Shown: piece after piece, positions 1 to 5,390 of the stretch | Layout: each line of letters starts with the position of its first letter | Position numbering within the stretch: the stretch's first letter is position 1 | Source: an uncultured Collinsella sp. | GTDB lineage: Bacteria; Actinomycetota; Coriobacteriia; Coriobacteriales; Coriobacteriaceae | NCBI GenBank assembly: GCA_958436995.1 | Contig: CAUBMI010000096.1 | Span: 1 to 5,390, forward strand | Reading direction: 5' to 3' | Length of the DNA stretch: 5,390 nt | Made by a program: the position numbers and the translations under genes | Notes under the pieces: model-generated | Seen by the model: only the letters and a program-made list of their open reading frames with translations | What the model was told of the DNA's origin: nothing | Databases searched by the model: none

Positions 1-746
1 TCGCCGTGCTGGCCGGCATGTGCGCCGGCGCCATCGCGGGCGCCGTCACGGGCATTCTGACCACCGTCTTTGAGATTCCCGCGATCCTCGCCGGAATCCT
101 CACCCAAATCAGCCTGTGGTCCATCAACCTGCGCATCATGGGCAAGTCCAATACGCCCATTCTTGCCAAGGGCACCGTGTTCTCGGCCGTCAGCAATATG
201 ACCGGTCTGCCGCAGTCCACCGTTGCCATCATCTTGGGCATCCTGCTCGCCGTGGCTATCGTTGCCATCCTGTATTGGTTCTTTGGCACCGAGATCGGCT
301 CGGCGCTGCGCGCCACCGGCAACAACGAGTACATGATCCGCGCTCTGGGCGTCAACACCAACTCCACCAAGATGATCGCTCTCGTGCTCTCCAACGCCCT
401 CATCGGCCTTTCGGGCGCGCTCATCTGCCAGAGCCAAAAGTATGCCGACATTGGTATGGGCACCGGTGCCATCGTTATCGGTCTTGCCGCCATTGTTATC
501 GGTGAGGTGCTCGGCCGTCTGCTGCCCGGCGGCCTCACGCAGTTTAGCGTCCGTCTTGCCTCCGCCGTCTTTGGCTCCGTGGTGTACTTCCTTATCCGCG
601 CCATCGTGCTGCAGTTGGGCATGGACGCCAACGACATGAAGCTGCTCTCCGCCGTGATTGTCGCTGTGGCTCTGTGCGTGCCCGTGGTTTGGGAGCGCTA
701 TAAGCTCCGCAGCTCCTACACGAAGGGAGATGAGGCAGATGCTTAA
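1..746 (+). CDS. ABC importer permease, TrpY-like (COG4120-type), 5' end outside the window
   Basis: This is the C-terminal part of an integral membrane permease of an ABC importer, probably for an amino acid or similar small solute. The frame is open from the first bases (codons from base 3), so the true start lies upstream; the GTG at 6 is an internal Val codon. About 247 residues are visible. They are dominated by hydrophobic helices, with the stretch ILAGILTQISLWSINLRIMG, then the cytoplasmic segment ALRATGNNEYMIRALGVNT and SNALIGLSGALICQ. From memory, these are hallmarks of the LivH/BPD_transp_2-like permeases paired with TrpX-type binding proteins. The hydrophilic tail after VVWERYK is cytoplasmic. 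The stop overlaps the start of the ATPase gene, showing co-transcription and likely translational coupling. The family call is strong; the substrate is unknown, since tryptophan, tyrosine and other substrates have been proposed for relatives. Confidence 0.88.
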   Translation, partial: AVLAGMCAGAIAGAVTGILTTVFEIPAILAGILTQISLWSINLRIMGKSNTPILAKGTVFSAVSNMTGLPQSTVAIILGILLAVAIVAILYWFFGTEIGSALRATGNNEYMIRALGVNTNSTKMIALVLSNALIGLSGALICQSQKYADIGMGTGAIVIGLAAIVIGEVLGRLLPGGLTQFSVRLASAVFGSVVYFLIRAIVLQLGMDANDMKLLSAVIVAVALCVPVVWERYKLRSSYTKGDEADA

Positions 747-1533
747 GCTCTCGCACGTCAAGAAGACCTTTAACAAGGGCACCGTCACCGAGAAGCGCGC
801 GCTCACCGGCGTCGACCTCACCCTGAATGACGGCGACTTTGTAACCGTGATCGGCGGCAACGGCGCCGGCAAGTCCACGCTGCTCAACATGATCGCCGGC
901 GTGTACCCGCTCGATTCGGGCGTTATTGAGCTCGACGGCACCGACATCTCGCGCCTGAGCGAGTCGCAGCGCGCCAAGTACCTGGGCCGCGTGTTTCAGG
1001 ACCCCATGCGCGGTACCGCTGCCGACATGCAGATCGCCGAAAACCTGGCCCTCGCCAAGCGCCGTGGCCAGCGTCGCGGCCTTTCGTGGGGCGTCACCAA
1101 GGCCGAGAAAGATGAGTACGTTGAGCTGCTCAAGCGCCTGGACCTTGGTCTGGACACGCGTCTCAACGCTAAGGTCGGCCTGCTCTCGGGCGGCCAGCGC
1201 CAGGCACTCACCCTGCTGATGGCCACACTCACCAGGCCGCGCCTGCTGCTGCTCGACGAGCACACCGCGGCCCTCGACCCCAAGACGGCCTCTAAGGTGC
1301 TCAACCTGACCGAGGAGATCGTCGACGAGAACCACCTGACCACTCTCATGGTCACGCACAACATGAACGACGCCATCCGTCTGGGCAACCGTCTGATCAT
1401 GATGCACGAAGGCCACGTGATCTACGACGTGGCGGGCGATGAGAAGAAGTCGCTCACCGTAGCCGACCTGCTGCAGAAGTTCGAGGAGGTCTCGGGCGGC
1501 GAGCTCGCCAACGACCGCATGCTGCTGAGCTAA
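739..1533 (+). CDS. ABC importer ATP-binding protein, TrpZ-like (COG1101-type)
   Basis: This 264-residue cytoplasmic ATPase powers the importer whose permease lies just upstream. All nucleotide-binding motifs are present: Walker A GGNGAGKST (39-47), Q-loop Gln87 in VFQDP, signature LSGGQ (149-153), Walker B LLLLDE (169-174), D-loop ALD (178-180) and switch His207 in THNMND. The sequence DEHTAALDPKTA, with His after the catalytic Glu, is typical, as I recall, of the ATPases paired with TrpX/TrpY-type components. ATG739 is chosen because a purine-rich ribosome site (AAGGGAGA, 723-730) precedes it and the protein then begins MLKLSHVKKTF, as in relatives. The frame is open further upstream from 658, but that stretch only rereads permease codons. 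The gene overlaps the permease by 8 bases. Length is normal for the family and nothing looks broken. Substrate unknown. Confidence 0.93.
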   Translation: MLKLSHVKKTFNKGTVTEKRALTGVDLTLNDGDFVTVIGGNGAGKSTLLNMIAGVYPLDSGVIELDGTDISRLSESQRAKYLGRVFQDPMRGTAADMQIAENLALAKRRGQRRGLSWGVTKAEKDEYVELLKRLDLGLDTRLNAKVGLLSGGQRQALTLLMATLTRPRLLLLDEHTAALDPKTASKVLNLTEEIVDENHLTTLMVTHNMNDAIRLGNRLIMMHEGHVIYDVAGDEKKSLTVADLLQKFEEVSGGELANDRMLLS

Positions 1534-1572
1534 AACCTGCCAATAAGGGACAGGTTTATTTTGGCAGGTTTT
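1532..1572 (+). terminator. Hairpin after the ABC operon
   Basis: AAAACCTGCCAA (1532-1543) is the exact reverse complement of TTGGCAGGTTTT (1561-1572). This gives a 12-bp stem with a 17-base loop, beginning inside the TAA stop of the ATPase gene and ending in a T run. It fits a rho-independent terminator. The loop carries AAGGGACAGGTTTATTTT, related to the core of the other hairpins in this window. A competing smaller stem is possible (AAACCTG 1533-1539 with CAGGTTT 1551-1557). Confidence 0.72.
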
Positions 1573-1587
1573 ATCTGCGCAAACGTC

Positions 1588-1627
1588 AAAACCGCCGCAA
1601 AGGGATAACCACCTTTGCGGCGGTTTT
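1588..1627. terminator. Strong bidirectional-type hairpin
   Basis: A perfect 16-bp stem, 1588-1603 with 1612-1627, closes an 8-base loop GATAACCA. The arms begin with AAAA and end with TTTT, so it could terminate transcription from either strand. It lies 15 bases beyond the first hairpin and has the same architecture as the hairpins at 2495 and 5214, including the AAAGGG...CACCTTTG core. It is a second, possibly backup, terminator for the ABC operon. Confidence 0.72.
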
Positions 1628-1649
1628 CGCTAACCCTCATATCGAGCAC

Positions 1650-1684
1650 AGAAGCCCGTCCGAAATTTGATCGGACGGGCTTCT
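1650..1684 (+). terminator. Third hairpin between the ABC operon and mscS
   Basis: A 14-bp perfect stem (AGAAGCCCGTCCGA, 1650-1663, with TCGGACGGGCTTCT, 1671-1684) closes a 7-base loop AATTTGA. The GC-rich stem is followed by a short, interrupted T run (CTTCTTGG), so it is a plausible but weaker terminator. Its sequence is unrelated to the AAAGGGGACA-type hairpins. It ends 44 bases before the mscS start, so it could instead belong to the mscS 5' region if transcription starts upstream of it. Confidence 0.5.
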
Positions 1685-1689
1685 TGGTG

Positions 1690-1700
1690 GGTATCATGGT
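1690..1700 (+). promoter_or_regulatory. Possible promoter -10 region of mscS
   Basis: TATCAT (1692-1697) resembles a -10 box. It lies within GGTATCATGGT, which matches GGTACCATGGT upstream of the 2589 gene at 10 of 11 positions. TTGATC (1667-1672) is the only -35-like hexamer near, at a long 19-base spacing and inside a hairpin arm. The main support is the repetition of the motif at a similar place before two genes; it is a tentative call. Confidence 0.3.
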
Positions 1701-1712
1701 TGAACGATCATT

Positions 1713-1718
1713 AGGAGG
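1713..1718 (+). promoter_or_regulatory. Ribosome binding site of mscS
   Basis: A consensus AGGAGG ends 10 bases before ATG1729. It decides the start: the same frame is open upstream to 1615 and contains an ATG at 1696, but that upstream stretch runs through hairpin sequence and has no comparable ribosome site. Confidence 0.8.
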
Positions 1719-1728
1719 TTTTCCCTAC

Positions 1729-2496
1729 ATGGAATTGTTTGAACCGATTCTTCATTTCTTTGAGCAGCGCTGGGTCCACAACATCATCTGGGCCGTCATC
1801 TTGGTAATAGTCACCGCCATCGCCGCCAAGGTGGCATCCAAGACCCTGCACCACCTACTCAACCGTGACGACAACCCGCTTCCCGCATCGAGCATCTTCA
1901 TCAACATCGCGCGTGCCGTCATTTGGATGATCGGCGGCAGCTTTATCCTCGACAACTGCTTTGGCATTAACGCAAACGCGCTTGTCGCCGCTCTTGGCGT
2001 CGGCGGCATCGCCATCTCGCTCGGCTTTCAGGACACGCTATCAAACCTTATCGGCGGCATGCAGGTGACCTTTATGGGCATCATCAAACCCGGCGACAAT
2101 ATCGAGGTCGGCGGCGTATCGGGCGTGGTCCAGGACATCACCTGGCGTCATACGACCATCGAGGACGCCTGCGGGCAAACCATCATCGTCCCCAACTCAA
2201 ATATCTCCAAGAACACGCTCGTGCATTTGATGCCCTTTGGGCGCGTGGCCGTGCCCGTTGCCGTAAAGGACACGTCTAAGTGGGCTTCCCTTGACGTGCT
2301 GGCAGACGAGCTGACCAGCGCCACCAAGGCCGCCGTGCTTCCCATCTCGGGCTTTGACAAGGAGCCCTACGTGCTTTTTAGCGAGATCGGCGACTTTGGC
2401 ATCAAAGGAAAGATCATCTTTATCGTCAGCGACGACAGCACCACTTTCACCGCTGCCGACGCCTGCATCCGCGCCATCGCCCCCATCATTGCCTAA
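1729..2496 (+). CDS. mscS: Small-conductance mechanosensitive channel, MscS family
   Basis: This 255-residue inner-membrane channel would open under membrane tension to release solutes during hypo-osmotic shock. Three hydrophobic segments are visible, about residues 17-35, 57-75 and 80-112. The third is the Gly/Ala-rich pore helix, ALVAALGVGGIAISLGFQDT followed by LSNLIGG, characteristic of the family. The cytoplasmic beta domain follows: IIKPGDNIEV (118-127), GVSGVVQDITWRHTTI (129-144) and IIVPNSNI (152-159). The C-terminal alpha/beta region runs to the end. It is somewhat shorter than Escherichia coli MscS (286 residues), with a brief N-terminus and no extra domains, but looks intact. Hairpins on both sides make it a likely single-gene unit. 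The family call is firm; the symbol is by family, as paralogues such as ynaI or ykuT cannot be separated by eye. Confidence 0.92.
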   Translation: MELFEPILHFFEQRWVHNIIWAVILVIVTAIAAKVASKTLHHLLNRDDNPLPASSIFINIARAVIWMIGGSFILDNCFGINANALVAALGVGGIAISLGFQDTLSNLIGGMQVTFMGIIKPGDNIEVGGVSGVVQDITWRHTTIEDACGQTIIVPNSNISKNTLVHLMPFGRVAVPVAVKDTSKWASLDVLADELTSATKAAVLPISGFDKEPYVLFSEIGDFGIKGKIIFIVSDDSTTFTAADACIRAIAPIIA

Positions 2497-2533
2497 ACCA
2501 CCACAAAGGGGACAAGCACCTTTGTGGTGGTTT
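2495..2533. terminator. Hairpin after mscS
   Basis: A perfect 15-bp stem (AAACCACCACAAAGG, 2495-2509, with CCTTTGTGGTGGTTT, 2519-2533) closes the loop GGACAAGCA. The stem starts within the mscS stop codon and ends in a T run (TTTT to 2534). It fits a rho-independent terminator and could work in both directions. It shares its core with the hairpins at 1588 and 5214. Confidence 0.78.
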
Positions 2534-2541
2534 TCATTCGT

Positions 2542-2561
2542 GGTACCATGGTATATATAGT
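2542..2561 (+). promoter_or_regulatory. Possible promoter with overlapping palindrome upstream of the BMP-fusion operon
   Basis: The stretch holds TACCATGGTA, a perfect 10-bp palindrome (2544-2553), running into TATATATAGT. TATAGT (2556-2561), TATATA (2554-2559) or TACCAT (2544-2549, preceded by TG at an extended -10 position) could act as the -10 box. TTTTCA (2531-2536) is a weak -35 candidate, 17 bases before TATATA at 2554. The palindrome could bind a dimeric regulator, but one copy of a 10-bp palindrome is weak evidence. This is the only spacer between the mscS hairpin and the next gene, so a promoter is expected here. Confidence 0.4.
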
Positions 2562-2574
2562 TGTTTAAACGACT

Positions 2575-2581
2575 AAGGGAG
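2575..2581 (+). promoter_or_regulatory. Ribosome binding site of the ParB-like/BMP fusion gene
   Basis: AAGGGAG ends 7 bases before ATG2589, a normal spacing, and supports that start. Confidence 0.72.
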
Positions 2582-2588
2582 CAAAACG

Positions 2589-4505
2589 ATGGAAGAGGCC
2601 TATCGTCAAGCACGCAAACGCGGCGAGCAAGGGCGTCGTCGCGCCATCAGCCAAAGCGAGCATCCATACCTTACGGACCTCGATAGCTTGGTTGCTCAGC
2701 TCCCCTTAGGTCAGCGAGAGAACGTCGGCCTGCGGGATATTCCGCTCGAAATGGTCGTCGGTACGGTTACCAAGGGCCGTCAGTCCGCCTTTTCGTGCAA
2801 CTTTATGCCCCTGCTGCCGTTTAGCACCGAGTTCGCCCGCAAGTGGTCCAACCTCTACGACATCCAGGTGACCGAGGGCTATCGCGATCCCGTCATCGTA
2901 ACCGAGTTCATGCATCGGTTTTACGTCCAAGAGGGCAACAAGCGCGTCAGTGTCCTCAAATTCCTGGACGCCCCGACGGTTTCGGCCAAGGTCACCCGTC
3001 TCTACCCCGGCAAATGGGATTCCGTCGAAAGCCGCCTGTACGGCGAGTTCTGCGCGTTTTGGCGCGTCTGCCCCCTATACGAGATCGAGTTCTCGCATGA
3101 GGGAAGCTACGAAACGCTCGCCAAGATGCTCGGTCAGAACCTTATCGAAAAATGGCCGCAGAAAAAGGTCGACTACCTGCGCCACACCTTCCTGCTCTTT
3201 AAGCGTGCCTACCTTCGCGCAGGCGGCGACCACCTGGACATTACGCCTGCCGACGCCATGCTCGTCTACCTCAATGTGTACAACCAGGACCGCCTGCTGG
3301 ATACGCCGACGGATATCGTCGTAAACCGCCTCTGCAAGATTTGGCGCGAGCTGGTCATCGCCGGCAAAAATGACGAGGACAAGGTCGATCTCGTCGAAGC
3401 ACCGAGCATCGACGAGGAGGAGACGCCCGCCAAGTCCACCTCCGGCGTGCTCAACTTCTTTATGGGCAAGACCGTCTATTCGGCGGCCAACCCCCTGCGC
3501 ATCGCCTTTATTCATGAGTTCCCCTGTGCGACGTCGAGCTGGGACAGCCTGCACGACCAAGGGCGTCAGTATCTCGATGAGCACTTTGGCGGTATCGTGC
3601 GCACCGAGGCGTTCGAGGACTGTCACGATCCGGATGTGTTCTACGCCGCCGTGGAAACGGCTGTCAAACATGGAGCAAACGTCATCTTCTCGACCTCGCA
3701 CCGCCTGATGGAATACACGCTCAGGGCTGCCGTTGAGTATCCCCGGGTTCGGTTCCTGAACTGCTCTATCGGCCTTCCCCATCAAAGCGTACGCTCGTAC
3801 TTTGGCAAGATGTACGAGGCCAAGTTTCTCCTGGGCGCCCTTGCCGCCAGCATGGCGGACAACCACCGCATCGGTTACCACGCGTCGGTCTTCGCCTCAG
3901 GCGCACTCAGCGAGATCAACGCATTTGCGATTGGCGCCTCGCTGCTCGACCCCCGCGCGCAGGTAATCCTCACCTGGGGCGATGTGCCAGCCGGTGGTCT
4001 TGCCGAGACCATGTGCCGCGAAGGCGTGAGCGTCATGACCGGCGCTGACATGTCAAAGTCGCTCGAAGACCCAACGGCCTACGGGCTTCACCGCTTGGTC
4101 GACGGAAAAGTCACCGGCATCGCCATGCCCGTATGGAACTGGGGCCGTTACTACGAGCTCATCGTTCGCAGCCTTCTGCACGGCACGTGGGACGAGACCA
4201 GCGACGACAACCAAGTGCGCGCCGTCAACTACTGGTACGGCATGAGCTCCGGCGTTATCGACATCCGTTACGCTCCGGGTCTACCCTACCAGACGCGCAA
4301 ACTCGTGCAGTTGCTCCGCAACGGCATTGTCGAGGGCTCCATCAACCCCTTTGGCGGCGAGCTCCACAGCCAGAACGGCGTGGTACAGATCGAAGGCTTC
4401 CCTCCGCTGCCGAGCACGCAGATTGTCGAGATGAATTGGCTAGCGGACAACGTGGTAGGCACCATTCCGCAGCTCGACGATGAGCCGAAAGTCCCTGTCC
4501 TATGA
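2589..4505 (+). CDS. Cytoplasmic fusion protein: ParB/sulfiredoxin-like N-terminal region plus BMP (Med/PnrA) ligand-binding domain
   Basis: The 638-residue protein has two parts. Residues 1-about 265 are soluble; the segment DPVIVTEFMHRFYVQEGNKR, continuing with VSVLKFL (100-126), resembles the G-x-x/N-R motif of ParB/sulfiredoxin-like folds, a nucleotide- or DNA-related family. An acidic, Ser/Thr-rich linker spans about 262-300. Residues 302-625 look like a BMP/PnrA-type binding domain, which in lipoproteins binds nucleosides: IAFIHEF (305-311), GANVIFSTS (362-370), YEAKFLLGALAASMADNHRI (409-428), INAFAIGASLLDPRAQVILTW (443-463) and GTWDE (532-536). The N-terminus, MEEAYRQARKRGEQGRRR, has no signal peptide or lipobox and no membrane segment is visible, so it probably acts in the cytoplasm rather than as a transporter receptor. 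Automatic pipelines would likely call it a BMP-family ABC transporter binding protein. Its stop overlaps the phosphoesterase start. The BMP call is confident, the ParB-like call moderate, the function unknown. Confidence 0.85.
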   Translation: MEEAYRQARKRGEQGRRRAISQSEHPYLTDLDSLVAQLPLGQRENVGLRDIPLEMVVGTVTKGRQSAFSCNFMPLLPFSTEFARKWSNLYDIQVTEGYRDPVIVTEFMHRFYVQEGNKRVSVLKFLDAPTVSAKVTRLYPGKWDSVESRLYGEFCAFWRVCPLYEIEFSHEGSYETLAKMLGQNLIEKWPQKKVDYLRHTFLLFKRAYLRAGGDHLDITPADAMLVYLNVYNQDRLLDTPTDIVVNRLCKIWRELVIAGKNDEDKVDLVEAPSIDEEETPAKSTSGVLNFFMGKTVYSAANPLRIAFIHEFPCATSSWDSLHDQGRQYLDEHFGGIVRTEAFEDCHDPDVFYAAVETAVKHGANVIFSTSHRLMEYTLRAAVEYPRVRFLNCSIGLPHQSVRSYFGKMYEAKFLLGALAASMADNHRIGYHASVFASGALSEINAFAIGASLLDPRAQVILTWGDVPAGGLAETMCREGVSVMTGADMSKSLEDPTAYGLHRLVDGKVTGIAMPVWNWGRYYELIVRSLLHGTWDETSDDNQVRAVNYWYGMSSGVIDIRYAPGLPYQTRKLVQLLRNGIVEGSINPFGGELHSQNGVVQIEGFPPLPSTQIVEMNWLADNVVGTIPQLDDEPKVPVL

Positions 4506-5212
4506 AAATCCTTGCCATAGCCGATACCGAAGAACGATGCCTTTGGGAGTGCTTTCGCAAGGAACGCTTTGAGGGCGTCGACCTGATTTTGTCCGCCGGC
4601 GATCTGGACCCGGACTATCTTGAGTTTTTGGTCACGGTCATCAACAAACCGCTCATCTACGTGCGCGGCAATCACGATGACCGCTACGCACGTCATGCAC
4701 CGGGCGGATGTATCTGCGTAGAAGACAGCGTGTACACGTACCGAGGGATTCGCATTGCGGGCCTTGGCGGGTCCATGCGTTATCGCGACGGCGCCAACAT
4801 GTACACCGAACGCGAGATGTCCAAGCGCATGCGTAAGCTGTCGCGTAAGGTTAGGATGGTCGGCGGGTGCGACATTCTGCTTACCCATGCACCCGCCGCC
4901 GGTATGGGCGATCTGGATGATCTACCGCATCGAGGATTCGAATGCTTTAACACGGCACTCGAATCCTGGAATCCCGACTACATGGTGCACGGGCATGTGC
5001 ACCAAAGCTACGGTTGCGATTTTCAGCGCGAGCGTCAGCACGCATGCGGGGCAACGATCATCAACGCCTGCGGCTATACGCAGTTTGAACTCGACGAGAC
5101 GCGCTACCCCATCCGTGGCTGGCAAGCAGCCTGGCTCAATTCGCAAACCATGCGCCGCGAGCTCAAGCGCCACGAGGCCATCGAGTCCTCAACCGCCAGA
5201 ACCCCCTGGTAA
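4502..5212 (+). CDS. Calcineurin-like metallophosphoesterase
   Basis: This 236-residue cytoplasmic enzyme probably hydrolyses a phosphoester using two metal ions; the substrate is unknown. Visible family motifs are Asp8 in IADTEE, GD (33-34) in SAGDLDPDYLEF, GNHDD (56-60), His129 in LLTHAP, and GHVH (164-167). The first motif is normally DxH, but here it is D8-T9-E10, so Glu stands where a metal-binding His is usual. I recall a branch of clostridial and related phosphoesterases with a similar DxE, so this is probably a subfamily trait, not decay. The segments GLGGSMRYRDG (87-97) and DLPHRGFECFN (140-150) also recall that branch. ATG4502 overlaps the TGA of the preceding gene (ATGA), and no clear ribosome site precedes it, so translation probably depends on the upstream gene. 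The last 30 or so residues are polar and poorly recognisable. The gene ends at a hairpin. Confidence 0.88.
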   Translation: MKILAIADTEERCLWECFRKERFEGVDLILSAGDLDPDYLEFLVTVINKPLIYVRGNHDDRYARHAPGGCICVEDSVYTYRGIRIAGLGGSMRYRDGANMYTEREMSKRMRKLSRKVRMVGGCDILLTHAPAAGMGDLDDLPHRGFECFNTALESWNPDYMVHGHVHQSYGCDFQRERQHACGATIINACGYTQFELDETRYPIRGWQAAWLNSQTMRRELKRHEAIESSTARTPW

Positions 5213-5213
5213 C

Positions 5214-5246
5214 CACCACAAAGGGGACACCGTCCCCTTTGTGGTG
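5214..5246 (+). terminator. Hairpin after the phosphoesterase gene
   Basis: A perfect 15-bp stem (CACCACAAAGGGGAC, 5214-5228, with GTCCCCTTTGTGGTG, 5232-5246) closes a 3-base loop and is followed by CTTTT (5247-5251). It begins 2 bases after the stop codon at 5210-5212. It is a strong rho-independent terminator for the two-gene operon and a member of the same hairpin family as those at 1588 and 2495. Confidence 0.82.
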
Positions 5247-5262
5247 CTTTTGACGCGATAGC

Positions 5263-5301
5263 AAGAGACCCGGTCCTGCACAAGGCAGAACCGGGTTTCT
5301 T
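5263..5301. terminator. Hairpin between the convergent phosphoesterase and rplA-like genes
   Basis: The arms 5263-5279 and 5285-5301 pair with one C-A mismatch and one G-T pair, around ACCCGGT and ACCGGGT. The plus-strand reading ends in TTTCTTT, the minus-strand reading in TCTCTTGC. It lies 36 bases beyond the stop of the minus-strand gene, so it probably terminates that gene and may also back up the plus-strand operon. It is unrelated in sequence to the AAAGGGGACA-type hairpins. Confidence 0.65.
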
Positions 5302-5337
5302 TAGCAATGCTTGCTTTGCTCAGGCAGTAACTAGCAG

Positions 5338-5390
5338 TTACTCAGCCAGGAAGTCGCGCTGGATAGCGGGATCGACCTTGACGCCAGGGC
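5338..5390 (-). CDS. rplA: Probable ribosomal protein L1, C-terminal end only
   Basis: Read on the minus strand, an open frame enters from the window edge and ends at TAA (5340-5338). The 16 visible residues are PGVKVDPAIQRDFLAE. The PGVKVD stretch matches the conserved C-terminus of bacterial ribosomal protein L1 (typically ...STMGPGVKVD...), a component of the large-subunit stalk region and, in many bacteria, a repressor of its own operon. The rest, including the start, is outside the window. The short length limits certainty, but the motif is characteristic and a terminator-like hairpin lies just downstream. The gene is convergent with the phosphoesterase operon. Confidence 0.68.
   Translation of the reverse strand, partial: PGVKVDPAIQRDFLAE

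Noticed and set aside
658..738. Upstream extension of the ATPase gene to a GTG at 658
   Set aside because: The added residues are only an out-of-frame reading of the permease. ATG739 has a ribosome site and gives the normal N-terminus for the family.
592..1416. A 274-codon open frame on the minus strand
   Set aside because: It lies opposite the permease end and the ATPase, whose motifs are complete. The antisense product has no recognisable domain and is a by-product of GC-rich codon use.
1532..1684. CRISPR-like or direct-repeat array
   Set aside because: The repeats are inverted stems of differing sequence, with no regular spacer length.
1615..1728. Upstream extension of mscS to 1615 or to ATG1696
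   Set aside because: The extension passes through two hairpins. AGGAGG at 1713-1718 clearly serves ATG1729.
3075..3881. A 268-codon open frame on the minus strand inside the BMP-fusion gene
   Set aside because: The plus strand carries clear BMP motifs here; the antisense frame has no recognisable domain or ribosome site.
2589..4505. BMP protein as the binding component of the ABC importer at the start of the window
   Set aside because: It lacks an export signal, is separated by mscS and several hairpins, and belongs to a different binding-protein family from the one normally used by TrpYZ-like components.
4286..4888. A 200-codon minus-strand open frame across the junction of the fusion and phosphoesterase genes
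   Set aside because: It is antisense to two well-supported genes and has no recognisable features.

Overview
This is a chromosomal window from a GC-rich bacterium. The gene content, codon use and hairpin style suggest a gut actinobacterium of the class Coriobacteriia, possibly Collinsella. That placement is from general familiarity, not a search. I see no mobile element, CRISPR array, tRNA or rRNA, and the window reads as ordinary core chromosome with one less-described gene pair.

Layout. (1) 1-1533, plus strand: the 3' end of an ABC importer operon. It holds a permease cut by the window edge and, overlapping it by 8 bases, its ATPase. Both resemble the TrpXYZ-type amino-acid importers; the substrate-binding gene is probably upstream, outside the window. 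(2) 1532-1684: no gene, but three consecutive perfect or near-perfect hairpins. (3) 1729-2496, plus strand: a compact MscS-type mechanosensitive channel, bounded by hairpins on both sides and so probably its own transcription unit. (4) 2589-5212, plus strand: a tightly coupled two-gene operon. The first gene encodes a 638-residue protein with no signal peptide, which joins an N-terminal region containing a ParB/sulfiredoxin-like motif to a BMP (Med/PnrA) ligand-binding domain. The second, starting inside the stop codon of the first (ATGA), encodes a calcineurin-like metallophosphoesterase in which Glu replaces the usual first-motif His. (5) 5213-5390: two hairpins, then on the minus strand the last 16 codons of a gene that looks like ribosomal protein L1 (rplA), convergent with the operon.

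The most interesting points are the coupled ParB-like/BMP plus phosphoesterase pair, a candidate cytoplasmic ligand-sensing and phosphoester-cleaving system, and a family of related hairpins built around an AAAGGGGACA-type core. Members of this family follow the ABC operon (two copies), mscS and the phosphoesterase gene.
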